A stretch of 64,000 nt of DNA, taken from the NCBI GenBank assembly GCA_015183035.1, contig JACZZP010000004.1, positions 2,294,001 to 2,358,000 of the forward strand, in the 5' to 3' direction. The translations under genes and the position numbers were made by a program. The DNA comes from Meloidogyne chitwoodi (taxonomy: Eukaryota > Nematoda > Chromadorea > Rhabditida > Meloidogynidae). Under the pieces are notes generated by a model, which was not told where the DNA came from, did not search any database, and saw only the letters and a list, made by a program, of their open reading frames with translations. Positions 36,284 through 48,812 of the stretch are shown in pieces (position 1 is the stretch's first letter; every line of letters begins with the position of its first letter).

Positions 36284-36938
36284 TTTTTTCTTCTTAAAAA
36301 TCTTAAAAATGCTGTTAAAACAAATTTAATATTTAAATAAATTTAATTTAAATAAATATATTTAATAAAATAAAATTAATTAATTAAATTAATTTTTGAC
36401 AGAAAGATAATTTATTTATTTTTTCAATTTTTAGGCACAAAACATAATTAAAGGCATAGTAAAGAGAGAAAAAGAGAAAATCCAAGAGTCTTTTCGTTTT
36501 GAACATTTTTAAGTGAAATGAAGAAGAAAAAAAGAATCACAAAAACCAAAATGTTGAGGAAATAGCTTAAAATACAAAAAACAAAAAAGGCAAAAATTAG
36601 CAGTAAAAGAAGAGAATATTCAAGGAATGTGTAGGTATATAATAATAAATAAATAAATAATAGTAATAAAAGAATAATAAGAATTGAACAAAACAAAAAA
36701 TTCAAAAAAAAAATCAAAATTTAATTTTTTAAATTTAATTTTTGTCTCATTTACACCAAAAAATCACTGTTTTTAATAATATAAAAATTACCCAGTATAT
36801 ATGTATTTTTGAGTTAGTCCAATTTTAATATACAATAATACACATATATTTATATCATCGGGAATAAATTTTTCTGATATTTTTTTGTTAATTGATATTT
36901 TCTTAAATTACCCCTATAAATTATTTATTTATCTTTTT
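36284..36938. other. spacer between formin 3' end and ddx-42 5' end
   Basis: 655 bp between two genes on the same strand. It is AT-rich; an open frame on the minus strand (36448-36717) is low-complexity Leu/Ile/Phe with no coding signs. It is longer than the gaps between the other minus-strand genes upstream, so ddx-42 may have its own promoter. Confidence 0.5.
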
Positions 36939-39900
36939 TTAATTATCTAATCCTCTAAGTCGTTGTAATAATTCAACAGCACTTGGCGCTTTTAACACTG
37001 GATCAGTCAAAAGTGGAGATTTTGGTATTAATACATTATTTGATGATTGTAAAGGTTTATTATTATTATTATTTGATTGATCCATAATTAATTTTGGTTG
37101 ATCCAAATTTTTCTTAAAAAAAAAAAAATTTTTTTTAAATGTAATATAATCAAAAATAAAAATTTAAAAAAATGTATGTGAAACTTAAAAAATTTCAGCA
37201 AAAAAAAAACTAAAAAGAGTGTAATTAGTTGATTTGAAAAATATATTTTTTATAGATATTTTTCACGTTTTGATAAATTAATCTTTTTAAAATGGGCTAC
37301 TCCAAAATTTATTTATTTTTTAAAAAAACCTCCAAAAATATTCGTCTGTTACTACTATTTTTTCGGATTCACACAAATTAGTTTACTTATATAAATTTAA
37401 AAAAATATATTTTTCCTAATACATAATTACCTAATTTAATTTTAATTAAAAAAAAACCTGTATTGTTGGCTGTCCTTTCCTTCTAATTCTATATCTTCTT
37501 TGTTGTGTTGTTCCTTCAGGTAAATCTGGTCTATATTTACCTTCAACAAGCATTTGTTCAATTCTATCAATAACACCTCCACCTCCTATAGTTTCATCAA
37601 TACTTTTATTATTATTATTATTTTTTAATTTTTCTCTAGCTTTTTTGGCTACTTCATTAGCCATTTCAGGTTGTATTTGATGAAGAGGTTTTCTTCTTTT
37701 ATCAATTTTAGAAGAAGAAGAACTTTCTTTACGTCCTTCAGTTTTTTTATTATACAAAGATTTTGAGACTTGTGTCCAAGCATTCTTTAAAAATTTAAAA
37801 AAATAATAAAAATAAAATTAAAAATAAACCTGATATTGACTCATAAAATTATTTAAGTCACCAAAAAGCCTTTCCATTGGATACTTTTTTTGATCAAAAC
37901 AAAGATAAGTTACTAGAGATTTCCATTTTAAACGCATATGTTCCCAAAGCTTAAAAAACAAAAAAATTAAAAATAAATTAATTTAATTAAAAAAAAAACC
38001 GAGTCTATAAGAAACAAATCTTTTTGTGCTCTTGTTTCAATAAAAATTGTTATTTTAGCTTGAAAACAATCATTTGCACTTTGTTTTTGATAATTTGTTA
38101 GATGAGTAGAAATCTTTATTATTTTTTAAATTACTTTTTTTGTTCAATTTAACAAGTAAAAAATTAAACCTTTTTAACAGAATTCTTTAAAAGATTCATT
38201 GATTTTTCCAAATCCAAATAATCAATTTTACATGCTTTAGAAACATGATGAAAATCATCAACAACAAATTTTGTATATTTTCCATCAAATTTTTTATGAA
38301 AAAGAAATATTAAACCATGCAAAAGAGTTTCAGAATTTTCACAATCTTTTGTATCTACTAACTTAAAAATAATAATAAAAAAATAAATGAAAAATAAAGA
38401 AAACCTTGTTTAATGCCCCTAATTCAAAAGCAAAAGTTGCTCCTCCAGAATTTTTTACTCTTCCCATAAAATTTCCAGCAAGTAAAACGAGATTAATAAA
38501 ATTTTTTAATCCTTGAGATTTTATTATTTCCTTTAAAAAAAAATTTTTTTTTTAATTTAAAGTTCAAAATTAAAAATATTTATTGTAAACCTCACAAGCC
38601 TCAGCAATTGTAGTTACTCCTGTTTTAAGTTCCAAAAATTGATCAGACCATGAAAGCCAAAGTTGTATTGCTTCCAAACGAATAGGCAAATGTTTTATTT
38701 TTGATAATGTTGCAATAAACTTTAAAAAATAAAAAATTTTAAATGAGACGAAATGTTTATTTTTTGTCTATAGAACATTTTGAAAAAATTTAAAATTGAC
38801 CCTTTTGTCAAATAGTAAAAATGTTTAAAGCTGTGAAGAGGAGGGACCCAAAAATAACACTTTTTAGCCCATCCTTTATTAAGTTAAAAAAACCTGTTCT
38901 CCTTCAGGCATATTTTTCATTTCAACATCTGAACAATCCCTCAATTTATCCAAAATATCTGTTGGAGGCAAAGCGTTTCTAAGCTGTCCAATAAGTTCAG
39001 AATGTAAAAGAGCTTCATTAAGTTCCATTAAGGCATTATACCATTCTCTAAAGCTTAATTTACATGAACCTTGGAGAATTGCTTTTGAAAAAAAAATAAA
39101 ATTTAAATTCAAAAAAAAATTCAAAAAGCAATCAAACCTAATGTTTGAAGCAATTTTTGATCTTGAATAATAAGAGGAATTTTCATTTTTGAATGTTTTT
39201 TGTTTGTATCACTTATTAATGTTGTGTTGCTACTTTTACTTTAATATAAATAAATTAATAAATTTATTTAAAAATTAATTTTTAAAAAAATACTTTGTTG
39301 CAGAATATTTCATTTTTAAAAAATCAAAAACATCTTCCGTTGCAACTTCATCTTCATCAATTTGTGCCCATAAAGATTCTTTATTTAAACTGCTAGGTTT
39401 AATCTAAAAAAAATATTATTTAAAAATAAAAAAAACTTACAATTGCAGCATTCCACGGAATTTTTCTCATTGGAATTTCTGAAATTTTTTCCTTTTTCTT
39501 TCTTAAATATTCGGGTAGTTCAATAACATTATTATGCAAAAGTTGAGATGATGGAGGTGGTGGTGGACCTGTTGCTCCAACATTTCCTCCAGACTTTGAT
39601 AACAATGAAGGAGGTGGAGGAGGTGGTGGTGGAGGACCTGGACCTCCCCCCGCCTTTTTATTAAGCAAAAAAGGTGGAGGAGGAGGTGGTGGCGGGGGCG
39701 GAGGTGGTGGAGGCATTGAAGTATTTGGTTGAACAATTGTAGGTCCTGGAACTTTTTTCAATTCATTTAATGGCAATTCAGATGGAGTAGGTAAATTAAA
39801 TACTGTTCCAGGTGGAAGAACATCATCACCTTTGTTCTTAATCTTTTTTTTAAAAAATAAATTTAAAAAATTAAATATTAAAAAAATACATGTTTTCTTA

Positions 39901-41985
39901 ATAATGTAGTTTCTTCTTGATATTCCTTTATTTTTTTGTAATATTGAAGTTGAAGAGAAATAGCTTCTTGTTTTGCTTGTACAGCAGATTCAAGCAATTT
40001 ATTTAATCTATCGTTTGCCTGATTTTCAATTTTTTCCAGAGTATCCTCTTTAAAAAAATATTAAAAAAATTCAAAAAATTATAAAAAATACCTAAAGGAA
40101 TACTAAAACTGATTTGTTTTGAATTTGGTCCATAACCCATATCGCCAAATACAATTTCAGAAATACAAAGTAAAAACATTTTTAAATAGACTTCTCTGCA
40201 AAATTTGAGTAAAGAAAAAAAATTTAGAAAAAAATAAAATAAACCGTTTATATTTTCTATCATTGACCAAAAGTAAACGAAGACAAATTTCTTGAAGAAT
40301 AAATTCACAATCAGTATTTTTACATGAAGCAATAAGCATATTTGTACAATCAGAAATATCGCTAACATCGCCTTTTCTATAATTAAAAAAAAAAAATTTT
40401 TTTTAAACAAAAAAATTTTTTTACAAATTTTCAAAACGATTCTCAAGTTCATCATAATCTGCTTTCAATTCATTTTCAAATGAAGTAAAGGCCAGACATA
40501 TATTTTCATCTTTTTCTGCTATTCGGCGAATGCTCTAAAATATTAATTTATTTTTATTTATTTTTCAAATAAAAAAAAGTTCGTAAGTTTTGTTCAGAAA
40601 AAAATGCGGACAAAACTTGCGGACTTTTCTTAAAAATATATTCCATAGTCTTAATCAAGTTAAAAAAATACCGGAAGTAAAGGCTTCAATCCCGCAGAAA
40701 ACAATTCACTTCTCCATAACATTCGAATGCTCCAATCATTATCATCAATACATGAAAGTAATGTATTAATGAAAACAAGAGCTCTATACTAAAAATATTA
40801 TAAAATTAAAAATTTATTTAAAAAAAATAAAATAAACCGTAATTTGCATATCTTTAAAATGAAGACATCTAACAATACAAGCAAAACGAGAAGCTAAATT
40901 TTTCTTTTCTGCAACTGTAGTCATGTCTCTAATAATCAATGAGTTCCTAAATTTTAATTTAAAGAAAATTAAAAAAATTTTTCTCAAACCCTGATATTTC
41001 AGATTGTCCAAAACCATCATCTCTTCCCATAAAAGAAATGACTGCCAAAAGTGTCAAAATAGACACAATTAATTGATCATAGCCACTTAAAGTTCCATTT
41101 TGTGATGATCTTTCAGATTTTAAATCAATAGCAATATAAAGTGCTTCAACCAATTTACAACAAAGCCGAGAATTTGGGCGAAGGAGAAAATGAATACCAG
41201 GCTTTAAAAAATTAAAAAACGTCTAAAAAATCTAAAAAAATCCCTTACATTACAGTTTAAACAAGCCCTTATTATTTTCAATATTTCATGCATTGAAAAA
41301 ACATAATCCTCAGCAGAAACACTCTGATCCGATTCACTTTTTAAACGTTCAATTTTTGACAACAATTTGGACATCATTGAAACAAGAAGTTGAAAACCTC
41401 CCTCTTTTCCAAACTATTTAAAAATAAAATAATATAAATATTGATAAATCTTAAAAAAAAACCTCTTCAATCCAACTAAAATTTTGAGCACTTAAAATAA
41501 CTCGCAAATTTAGAAGCAAATCTTTAAAATCATCTTTTGATTCAAGTGCCTTTTTCATCTTTTCACAATAAACAGAAGGGCCCTGAAAAAAACAAAAAAT
41601 TAATATCATCTAAAATTTAAAAATTAAGTAAAAATTAAAGAAACCTCCATTCTCCCCGAATCATCTTGTTGAAGACGAAACTGTTGCTGACAAATGTGAA
41701 TTTTTGTAAGTCTGTTAAAATTTTGCATAACTTCCTCAACATTTTTAGACTTAATATTATCCATCTAAAAGAATTAATTTTATCAATAAAAATATTTAAA
41801 AATTATTAAATTAAACCAAAATTTTCTTTGTTATATCATCCAGTTCCAAATCGCTCATATCATTAAAATTAGGAGCATAGAGAGCCTAAAAACATTTATT
41901 TTAAACTATTTTTTAAAATTCATACATTTGATGTTGTTGCCCTAGATTCATCGCTCTCCTTCTCTCTCTTACGACTATGCAACAT
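36939..41985 (-). CDS. cyk-1: Diaphanous-related formin (FH1-FH2)
   Basis: Diaphanous formins nucleate and elongate unbranched actin under Rho control; CYK-1 is needed for cytokinesis in C. elegans. The N-terminal exons (about 40440-41985) code a GBD/FH3-like armadillo region (HEILKIIRACLNCNPGIHFL, LVEALYIAIDLKSE, FASRFACIVRCLHF-like). A short coiled coil (QLQYYKKIKEYQEETTLLRK) precedes an FH1 region at about 39530-39720 with two long proline runs. The FH2 domain follows (IPWNAAI, SLWAQIDEDEVA, FREWYNALMELNEALLHSEL, FINLVLLAGNFMGRV). A DAD-like motif GGGVIDRIEQMLVEGKYR with RRYRIRRKGQ lies at 37446-37600. The stop is TAA 36939-36941. ATG 41985 lies eight bases after TTTTTTTAG, a likely trans-splice acceptor. 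DAAM is the main alternative; the autoregulatory tail favours the Diaphanous class. Confidence 0.84.
39530..39720 (-). other. FH1 proline-rich segment of the formin
   Basis: Two uninterrupted runs of about 14 and 9 prolines, plus a shorter one, are separated by Leu-Leu-Asn-Lys and Gly-rich spacers. This is the profilin-actin loading segment. The DNA is a GGAGGT-type repeat, unusually GC-rich for this window, and may vary in length. Confidence 0.85.
40580..40627. repeat. short hairpin with TGCGGACAAAACTTGCGGA motif in formin intron
   Basis: CGTAAGTTTTGTTC and GCGGACAAAACTTGCGG form an imperfect hairpin. The right arm is almost identical to the motif at 28473-28491. Confidence 0.5.
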
Positions 41986-42134
41986 TTCTGCTTCTAAAAA
42001 AATTTAAAAAAAGTTTTAAAAAATTAAAAAAAATAATTAAATTGCACAAAATAGCACATAAAAAATATTTTCAAATAAATAAAATTTTATCTCAATATAT
42101 AAAACTCTTTTTTTTTAATATTAGAAAAATGAGA

Positions 42135-43822
42135 TCAAAATTTTGTAAGTATAATTAAAAGTATCAAAAATATGGCAAATCCTGCAAGCAAAACAATTAA
42201 GTGCATTTTTTTATTGCCTCGTTGATATTTCTCAGCTTTTTGGACACTGAAAATTTTAAAAATTGAATTTTTAATTTTATTAAAAATAAAATTGATTTTT
42301 TGGAATTTATTTTGTAATAAAAAATAATTTTCCATCAAAAGGGTTCGAACCTTCGACCTCATTACCCAAAAATTTAAATTTTTCCACTTAACCACAAGTG
42401 AGTATATAATTTTTATTAATTTTTTTTGACACGTAAAGAAATAAAAAACCTTTCCATCGCCGATTTAATTTTTGTAGAAGAATGTTCTACATTATAATCA
42501 ATTCTATCCAAAATCGTTCCTTGATCAACTATCATTGAAGCAATATCTTTAAAAATTCCATTCATTTCTAATATTGATTTACTAATTTTTAAAATTTCCA
42601 TTTCTCTAACTTTTGTTAAATGTTCATTTTCAAGAATTTGTTGAATTTGTAAAATTGATTGTTGTTCTTCTTCAATTATTGGAATTTCTTCTTCTTCCTC
42701 TTCTGATGGAAAAGCAAATATTGTATTATTTGATTTAACTAAAAAAGAGTCTAATTTGCTATTTGAATCCAAATGTCGTAAATAATCTGATTGACTGAAA
42801 AACAAATTAAAAAAAATTAAATAATTTAAACCTTATACGAAAATCATTAAGAAAATTATTTAATGTAAGCATCATATTTGAAATTACATTTTTACGAAGT
42901 TCATCAAGTGCTACAACTGTATCTTCGTCTGATTCTTCCAATAAACTAAAAAAAATTTTAAAGATTTTATTATTGTTTAGGCTAATTATTAACAAAAAGT
43001 CTTCATACTAAAAATATTCTTAAAAAATAAACCGTATTAGCCTTCTAACATGATTAAACATATTTGTAATTTCCTCAGTTAATTCTTGTATTTTAGCCTG
43101 ATCTGGAGTCATTTCATCAGAAATTGAAGGGTTTCTCAATTTTTTCTTAACAAAAAAAATAAATTTTCTATAAAATAAAAAAAACTATACATTTTGTAAT
43201 TCTTTCAAAGAAGAAATTCTTGATTTAATCCTTGTAAATTCATAATTAATTTCATCAATTACATTTATCCAGGATGGAGGGTTTTTATTATAAACAACTT
43301 TATCTTCATTTAGATTAATTAAACGAATAGTATCTTCTTAAAAATATTATAATCAAAAAATCAAATAAATAAACCTGTTTTTTGTTGTTGATCAAAATCG
43401 ACAGCAAAAAATTGTTCTTGTTTTGTAGCATTACGAAGATAAACAAATACCTGAAAATATTTTTAAAAAAATTAAAACAAAGAGAAAGTAAAATAACGTT
43501 TAAAAAAATAAAAGAAGTGTAAAAATAGATAAAAAGGAATTTGCATTAATCATATAAAAACACAGGAATTTTTTGAGGCTATTTGAGTCACAAAAATGAA
43601 TTTTTTTTTCAGTATTTAAGAATAAAACTAGTTAAAAATTGTTAAAAAAGTATTATCAAAAAAACAATTTTTCAATACTCAAATTTCCAAAACAAATATC
43701 CTAAAAAATTTCTACCCTATAATCTAATCACAACAAATAATTTAAAAAAAATAAAATTGAAAAATAACCTCCGTAAGATTTCTCATTGCCCCACTGGGCG
43801 GCTGTACAGATAATGAGCCCAT
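42135..43822 (-). CDS. syx-16: syntaxin-16 (Qa-SNARE of the TGN)
   Basis: Syntaxin-16 is the target-membrane SNARE for endosome-to-Golgi transport. The N-terminus AMRNLTEVFVYLRNATKQ matches the start of STX16 (ATRRLTDAFLLLRNNS). The helical Habc region follows (DEINYEFTRIKSRISSLKEL). The SNARE motif is at about 42460-42640 (ILKISKSILEMNGIFKDIAS, MIVDQGTILDRIDYNVEHSS) with the central Gln in the zero layer. The C-terminal exon codes KAEKYQRGNKKMHLIV and a single membrane anchor ending LILTKF, stop at 42135. An acidic Glu-rich insert (EEEEEE) precedes the SNARE motif. The start could be ATG 43822 or the Met 12 codons later, which aligns with STX16. It lies 195 bp downstream of trpp-3. Confidence 0.9.
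42333..42402 (-). repeat. tRNA-derived SINE-like sequence in syx-16 last intron
   Basis: On the minus strand it reads TTGTGGTTAAGTGGAAAAAT (A-box region) and CGAAGGTTCGAACCCTTTTG (B-box region), followed by GATGGAAAATTATTTTTTAT. The copy at 44222-44310 matches it both in the tRNA part and in this 3' tail, so the family has a body beyond the tRNA portion. Confidence 0.8.
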
Positions 43823-44016
43823 TCTTCTTCTCCTTCCTTATCTAACTTATATGTAGTAGCATATAAAAAAATGTATTTTAATAAAATAAAAAAATTGAAA
43901 TATAAATTTAAAAATTTAAATTTTTTGGATAAATTAATTTTTAAACAAGTTTAATATTATTTACTTCAAAAACATGCAAAAAAGAATATATATTATTATT
44001 ATAAAAAATTAATTTA

Positions 44017-45158
44017 TTATAATTCATCTCCAGCAGGAATTGATTCGTGCAAAATTCTATGAAATTTGATTCGCAATTCAGTTGGATCTGGGAGGTCAGC
44101 GACAAGTGTAACCTTTTTTAATAAAAATTTAATAAAATAATATTTATTTTAGAGAATAAACAGAAAATAATCATCACAAAAATTTTTGATTAATTAGAAA
44201 TTTTTAAAATTTTTGACATTTTTGGTTAAGTGGAAATTTTTAAATTTTGGGGTAATAAGGTCAAAGGTTCGAACACTTTTGATGGAAAATATTTTTTTAT
44301 TAAAAAATAAAAATTCAAGAAAATGAGGAAACCGTATTACCGAATAATTCAGTTCGAAATAATTAATTAAATTAAATAAAAACCTGAACTTCCATATGCA
44401 TAGCTTCTAATGCTCCTCGAATACATCCACAAATAACCTAAAAAAATAAAAAAAAACTATTTGTTTAAAATTAATACTTGAGAATAACAAAGCTCTTTGA
44501 ATTCAACAGGTTTTTCAACAAATTCAGACAGCGGATTTTGATCAATTATTAAAGAAAATTCATCCTCAGAATTTCCAATTTGGTTGCTTTGTGCTACAAC
44601 ACCTTTTCAAAAATAGAGTAAAAAATTAAATTAAAAAAAAAATTATATCAAATAAAAACCTAAATAAGTTTTGAGACCATTCTTTGAAATAAATTGCATA
44701 ACTTGTCGAAAATCTGAACATCTACCAATACTAGGATTTTTTGAAAGAAAATCATCAGCAAGACGAAGACCCCTTAAAATAAAGTTAAAATGTATTAAAC
44801 TTTTAAAAAAATTCAAAAAAAAAACCTAAATTTACTTATGTGCCAATCAAATTAATTTTGAAAAAATAAAATTAAAAAGAAACGAACATATTATATCCAA
44901 TTTTGTCCAATTGTCTATTAACTTCTTCTGGAGATTCCAAATCATTTAACAAATCATTAACTAATGCTCCATATGTTAAAATAAATAATTCAGAACTAAC
45001 CTGAAAATTTAAAAAGATCCAAAAAAAATTCTTTTTATATACACAAAATTTACTTAAATGTTTTATAAATTTAAATAAAATTAAAAATAAATAAAAACCA
45101 TTTTTGTCTCAAAAGTATTTGTTTGTTGTTTTGTTGCTTTAGCCATATCTTTTGACAT
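44017..45158 (-). CDS. trpp-3: TRAPP complex subunit 3 (BET3/TRAPPC3)
   Basis: BET3 is a core subunit of the TRAPP tethering complex, a Rab1 (Ypt1) exchange factor in ER-Golgi traffic. Exons code VSSELFILTYGALVNDLLND, VNRQLDKIGYNM, GLRLADDFLSKN, IGRCSDFRQVMQFISKNG, KTYLGVVAQ, GNSEDEFSLIIDQNPLSEF, VICGCIRGALEAMHMEVQ, ELRIKFHRIL and the end PAGDEL. The Cys in GRCSDF corresponds to the palmitoylated Cys68 of mammalian BET3. The length, about 190 residues, is normal. ATG 45158 lies about 18 bases after TATTTTTTAG, a likely trans-splice acceptor. It is 320 bp downstream of prp-40 and 195 bp upstream of syx-16. Confidence 0.93.
44222..44310 (+). repeat. tRNA-derived SINE-like sequence in trpp-3 intron
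   Basis: It reads TTTGGTTAAGTGGAAATTTT, then AAAGGTTCGAACACTTTTGA and GATGGAAAATATTTTTTTAT. It is a clear relative, in opposite orientation, of the copy 1.9 kb away at 42333-42402. It is antisense to trpp-3. Confidence 0.8.
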
Positions 45159-45477
45159 AATTAAAAAAAAAATTCTAAAAAATATAACAAAAAAATAATA
45201 ATATTAAATTAAAGAAAATATGAGTAAATAAAACTCAAAAAATAATTTAAAAAAAAAAATAAAAAATTATTTTTTAAACAAACAAATATATTACAAGCAC
45301 AAATTGTTTGAAAAAAAAATAAATAAGCATAATTTTTCCTATCTTTAAGGGACAAAATTAAAAAAAAATTTTTTTTTTAATATAATTTTTATTTACTAAA
45401 CCTCAGCCTTTTCAAAAAAAAATTTTTTTTTTCTTAATTCAAAAAATCTCAAACCTCATATATAAATTTTTATTTAT
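45159..45477. other. spacer between prp-40 and trpp-3
   Basis: 319 bp of AT-rich sequence between two genes on the same strand, about three times the typical intercistronic gap of C. elegans operons. No gene is visible. A likely trans-splice acceptor sits next to the trpp-3 start. Confidence 0.5.
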
Positions 45478-48425
45478 TTATTCTTCATCTGAACTTGTCT
45501 CTTTCTTTTTTCTTTTAGATTTCTTTGGCTTTTTTTCACGTTCTTCATAATCGTGAGCCTAAAAATAAAAAAAAATTTATTTTTTTATTGTTAAAAAAAA
45601 TTAAATAAAAAAGGAGAAGTGGGCAAAAAAAAATAAAATAAACCTCATTATTATTATTATGCCTTTTTTTCTTCTTTTTGTCCTTCTTCCTTTTTGAAAT
45701 TGTTGTTGTCAAATTTATATTAATACCATGATGATGACCACAAGCTTCTTGAATTGAACGTATATAAAAATTAAATATTTGTTCCTTAATTTGTTCATCT
45801 TCTATTAATTTATATTGTTGCTCATTTTTTATCAATTCTCTAATTTGTATCCATTCAGTTTCTGGTTCAATTGGTGGTAATATTGATTGTAGCAAATTGA
45901 GAAAAGATTCTTCCAAGTTCTTTTTCTTAAAATTAAATGATTAAAAAATATAAATTAAATATTAAAAATAAATTTAAAAAGCTGAGACAAATTAGAAATT
46001 CTTTTTTTTTTTGGACATTTCGGGACCAAACTTAAACAGGAAAAAATTTAAATATAATGAGAAACCCCCAGTTGTGGCTAACCAAAAAATATGACTAAAA
46101 AATTCAGGTAAAGAGAAATAAAAAATTTCAAAAAAGAAGCAAAAAATAGACGAAGACAAAACGTCCACCTCATCCCTTAAAAGCTAATTTAATTAAAAAA
46201 AAACCTTTTTTTCCACTTCCCTTTCATTTTCTTTCACTTTTTCAATAGCTTTATCACATAAAGAATTATAACAAAATATTAAACTGCTTGAACAAATTTT
46301 TTTTCCTTTAGGATGTTCTTTAATCCATTGTTTAAAATGATCAAAAGCAACAGAATCTTTTAATATAATTTCTTTTTGAAGCAAAATTTCTTTAATAATT
46401 TTTCTATCAGTATAAAATTGATTTTTTAAATCTTCTACATAAAATTTAAATAAATCTAATGAAGTTGAACCTGTTGTTAATAACATATTTTCAAAACGAC
46501 GATCAGCTGAAATTGTTGGGTATAAAGAAGCCCATGTACTTGTTGGTGTTATCTTTTTATTCAAAAAAAAATTAATTATTTAAAAAATTTTCTTTAAATT
46601 CGGGAGAATGTTGTGCTAATACTAAAATACACTAAATTTTATAATAGAAGCCATACGCCTTTTTTAAAATTTATAATCATCGCCAAAGTGAGCGCATCTA
46701 CCCTCTTAAATTCCATAAGTCTCCAAATCTCCAAGGAGTGCTTCTAATTGAAAGGGTTCTTCTATTAGCACATCTCTACCTAATATTATTAAAATTAAAT
46801 AAATACCAATCCTCTTTCTTGCAATTCACCCAAAAATTGCATAAAATGTTCACGTGTTTTACGCTCAATTCTTTTTATTCTAAGTGCTTCGTTTTGCTTT
46901 TCTTTGAGATAATGCCCTTCTGCTGTTTTAATGTGATTTTGAAAAACAATTAAAGCATCTTCTTTATCCATACCTATAAGAAATTAAATAAAAGAAATAT
47001 TTTTTTAATAATTTTAAAGGACCGATTAAATATCAAATAATCAGCTCATAAAAAAGAATTTTTATAAATGGTTCCAAATAGCGAAAAAAAATCATTAAAA
47101 ATTCAAAAAAGAGGACCTTCATTTTTAAAGAAATAAAACAAAAAAAAAACCTTGAAGAATCGTATCTTTTGCAAAATCTGGATTTTCAATTAAAATTCGT
47201 TGTGCCTGTGCCCAAGTAGTCATATACTCGATCTGATCCATTTCTTCCAAAACATCGCCCAATGTTTTAATATTTCTTTCTCTTGTTACTTTTTTCTGTT
47301 CAGCTTCTAATTTTATTATTACTTTTTTAACATCCTCAAAAATTTCTCTTCTCTCAACGTCAGAAACTGCACGCCATAAATGTTCATCAACAAAATATTT
47401 TTCTGCTTTATGATATTTCAATGATGGTTTCATTCTGACATTTGACATTAACCTTATAAAATATAAAATTAGATTTAAAATTATTAAAAAACAATTAACC
47501 ATTCTTCCAAGTTTTCCTTAGCCTTTTTAATTGCAGATCTTCTTTCATCCTTTAAAAAAAATGAAGGTAAAAAGACATTAAAAATATTTTTAAAAAACTT
47601 AACTCTTTCTTCTTTTGCTCTTTGAATTTTCCAAGCACTGAAAATCTGTTTTTTCTCGCTAATTTTTGGTAAAATTTTAAAACGAGAATCGTGCTGAATA
47701 TATTTAGTAGCTTGTTCCCAACTCATATTTGTGTTAATACGACGGTCATTGCACTAAAAAAACGAATTAATATAAATTTTTATTGCAAAAAGCAACCCTT
47801 TCTTGAAGCATTTCTCTAAATACGTCAACTTGACGTTTCTTAAGATTATATTCTTGGGTACTTTCAGGGTCTTCCTTCTTTGACTCATCAACTACAACAA
47901 CCTTTTCTTTCTTCTCATCTGTTTCAGCTTTGACATCAAAAGCCATTAATGTTGCTTCCATTGCTTTTTCAATTTCTGAATTTTCTGTTCCAAGTTCAGG
48001 TTTGGTTTCTTTAGCTAAAAAAGGAAACAAATTTATAAAAACATATAGTCCATACTATCATTTAATATTTCAGGCTTAGTCCATGTTGTGATCTTCGTAA
48101 CAGTATTGTAATAATACGATTTTCCTTCTGGAGTTTTATACTCTCTCCATATTGATCGTTCCTTCTTTTAAAGAAAAAATCATAACATATAACAGTAAAA
48201 CTAAAAAAAAACCTCTTCAGTTGTTTTCAATTCATCAGGTTTACTCCATGAAGAAACTTTTGTTACTTTATTACTTTAAAAAATAAAATCAATTTTAAAT
48301 AAAATTTAAACACAATACTAGTAATATGTTCTTCCATTATCAGCAACATGTTGAGACCATGCAGAACTTGAAGTATTTGAAGACGATGGCTTTTCATCAT
48401 TTTCATTATTGTTAATTTTAGCCAT
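45478..48425 (-). CDS. prp-40: pre-mRNA processing factor PRP40 (WW and FF domains)
   Basis: PRP40/PRPF40 is a U1 snRNP-associated splicing factor that bridges 5' and 3' splice sites. Two WW domains come first: [20 protein letters not shown]...SSWSKP (about 48270-48390) and [20 protein letters not shown]...TTWTKP (about 48070-48165). An acidic linker and a run of FF domains follow ([34 protein letters not shown]; [29 protein letters not shown]). The tail is Lys-rich with a nuclear-signal-like KKKKK run and ends ETSSDEE. The stop is TAA 45478-45480. ATG 48425 lies about 19 bases after CATTTTTAG. It is the first gene of a closely spaced minus-strand series. Confidence 0.92.
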
Positions 48426-48812
48426 AAAAACAGTTAAAAACAATCTAAAAATGAATAACCAACCCTTTAAAAATAAAAAAGAACAACAAAATAAATGAAA
48501 AAAGTGAGGTATGGAAAATACAAAACCAAGCCAAATTAGTTGATTTTTTGTCGTTTTGCCTAAAATCTATTTTATTTAAAAGCTATCTCGTTTTCTCTTT
48601 CTCTAACTCTTACTATCTCATTTAAATTAAAAAAGTAAAGCCAATTTCGTCGCAAACCACTTCGCCACGGCAACTTAAGGACCGAATCCGCCTAATTTCT
48701 GTAAAATTGTAAAAATAACAGTATTTTGCCTCATTATTCTCTAAAAACTTGAAATGTATAAAATGTCTGACAATTCAATAAAAAAAAATATTTTAAAATT
48801 TATTAAAAAATT
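48426..48812. promoter_or_regulatory. spacer upstream of prp-40, downstream of F-box gene
   Basis: This 387-bp stretch should contain the promoter of the prp-40 cluster and the F-box gene 3' UTR. A GC-richer patch at about 48645-48700 (CGTCGCAAACCACTTCGCCA) stands out from the AT background, but I cannot name a site in it. Confidence 0.45.

Noticed and set aside
36448..36717. 89-codon minus-strand open frame between ddx-42 and the formin
   Set aside because: Almost entirely Leu/Ile/Phe/Tyr from AT-rich DNA, no homology, no splice context; typical chance frame.
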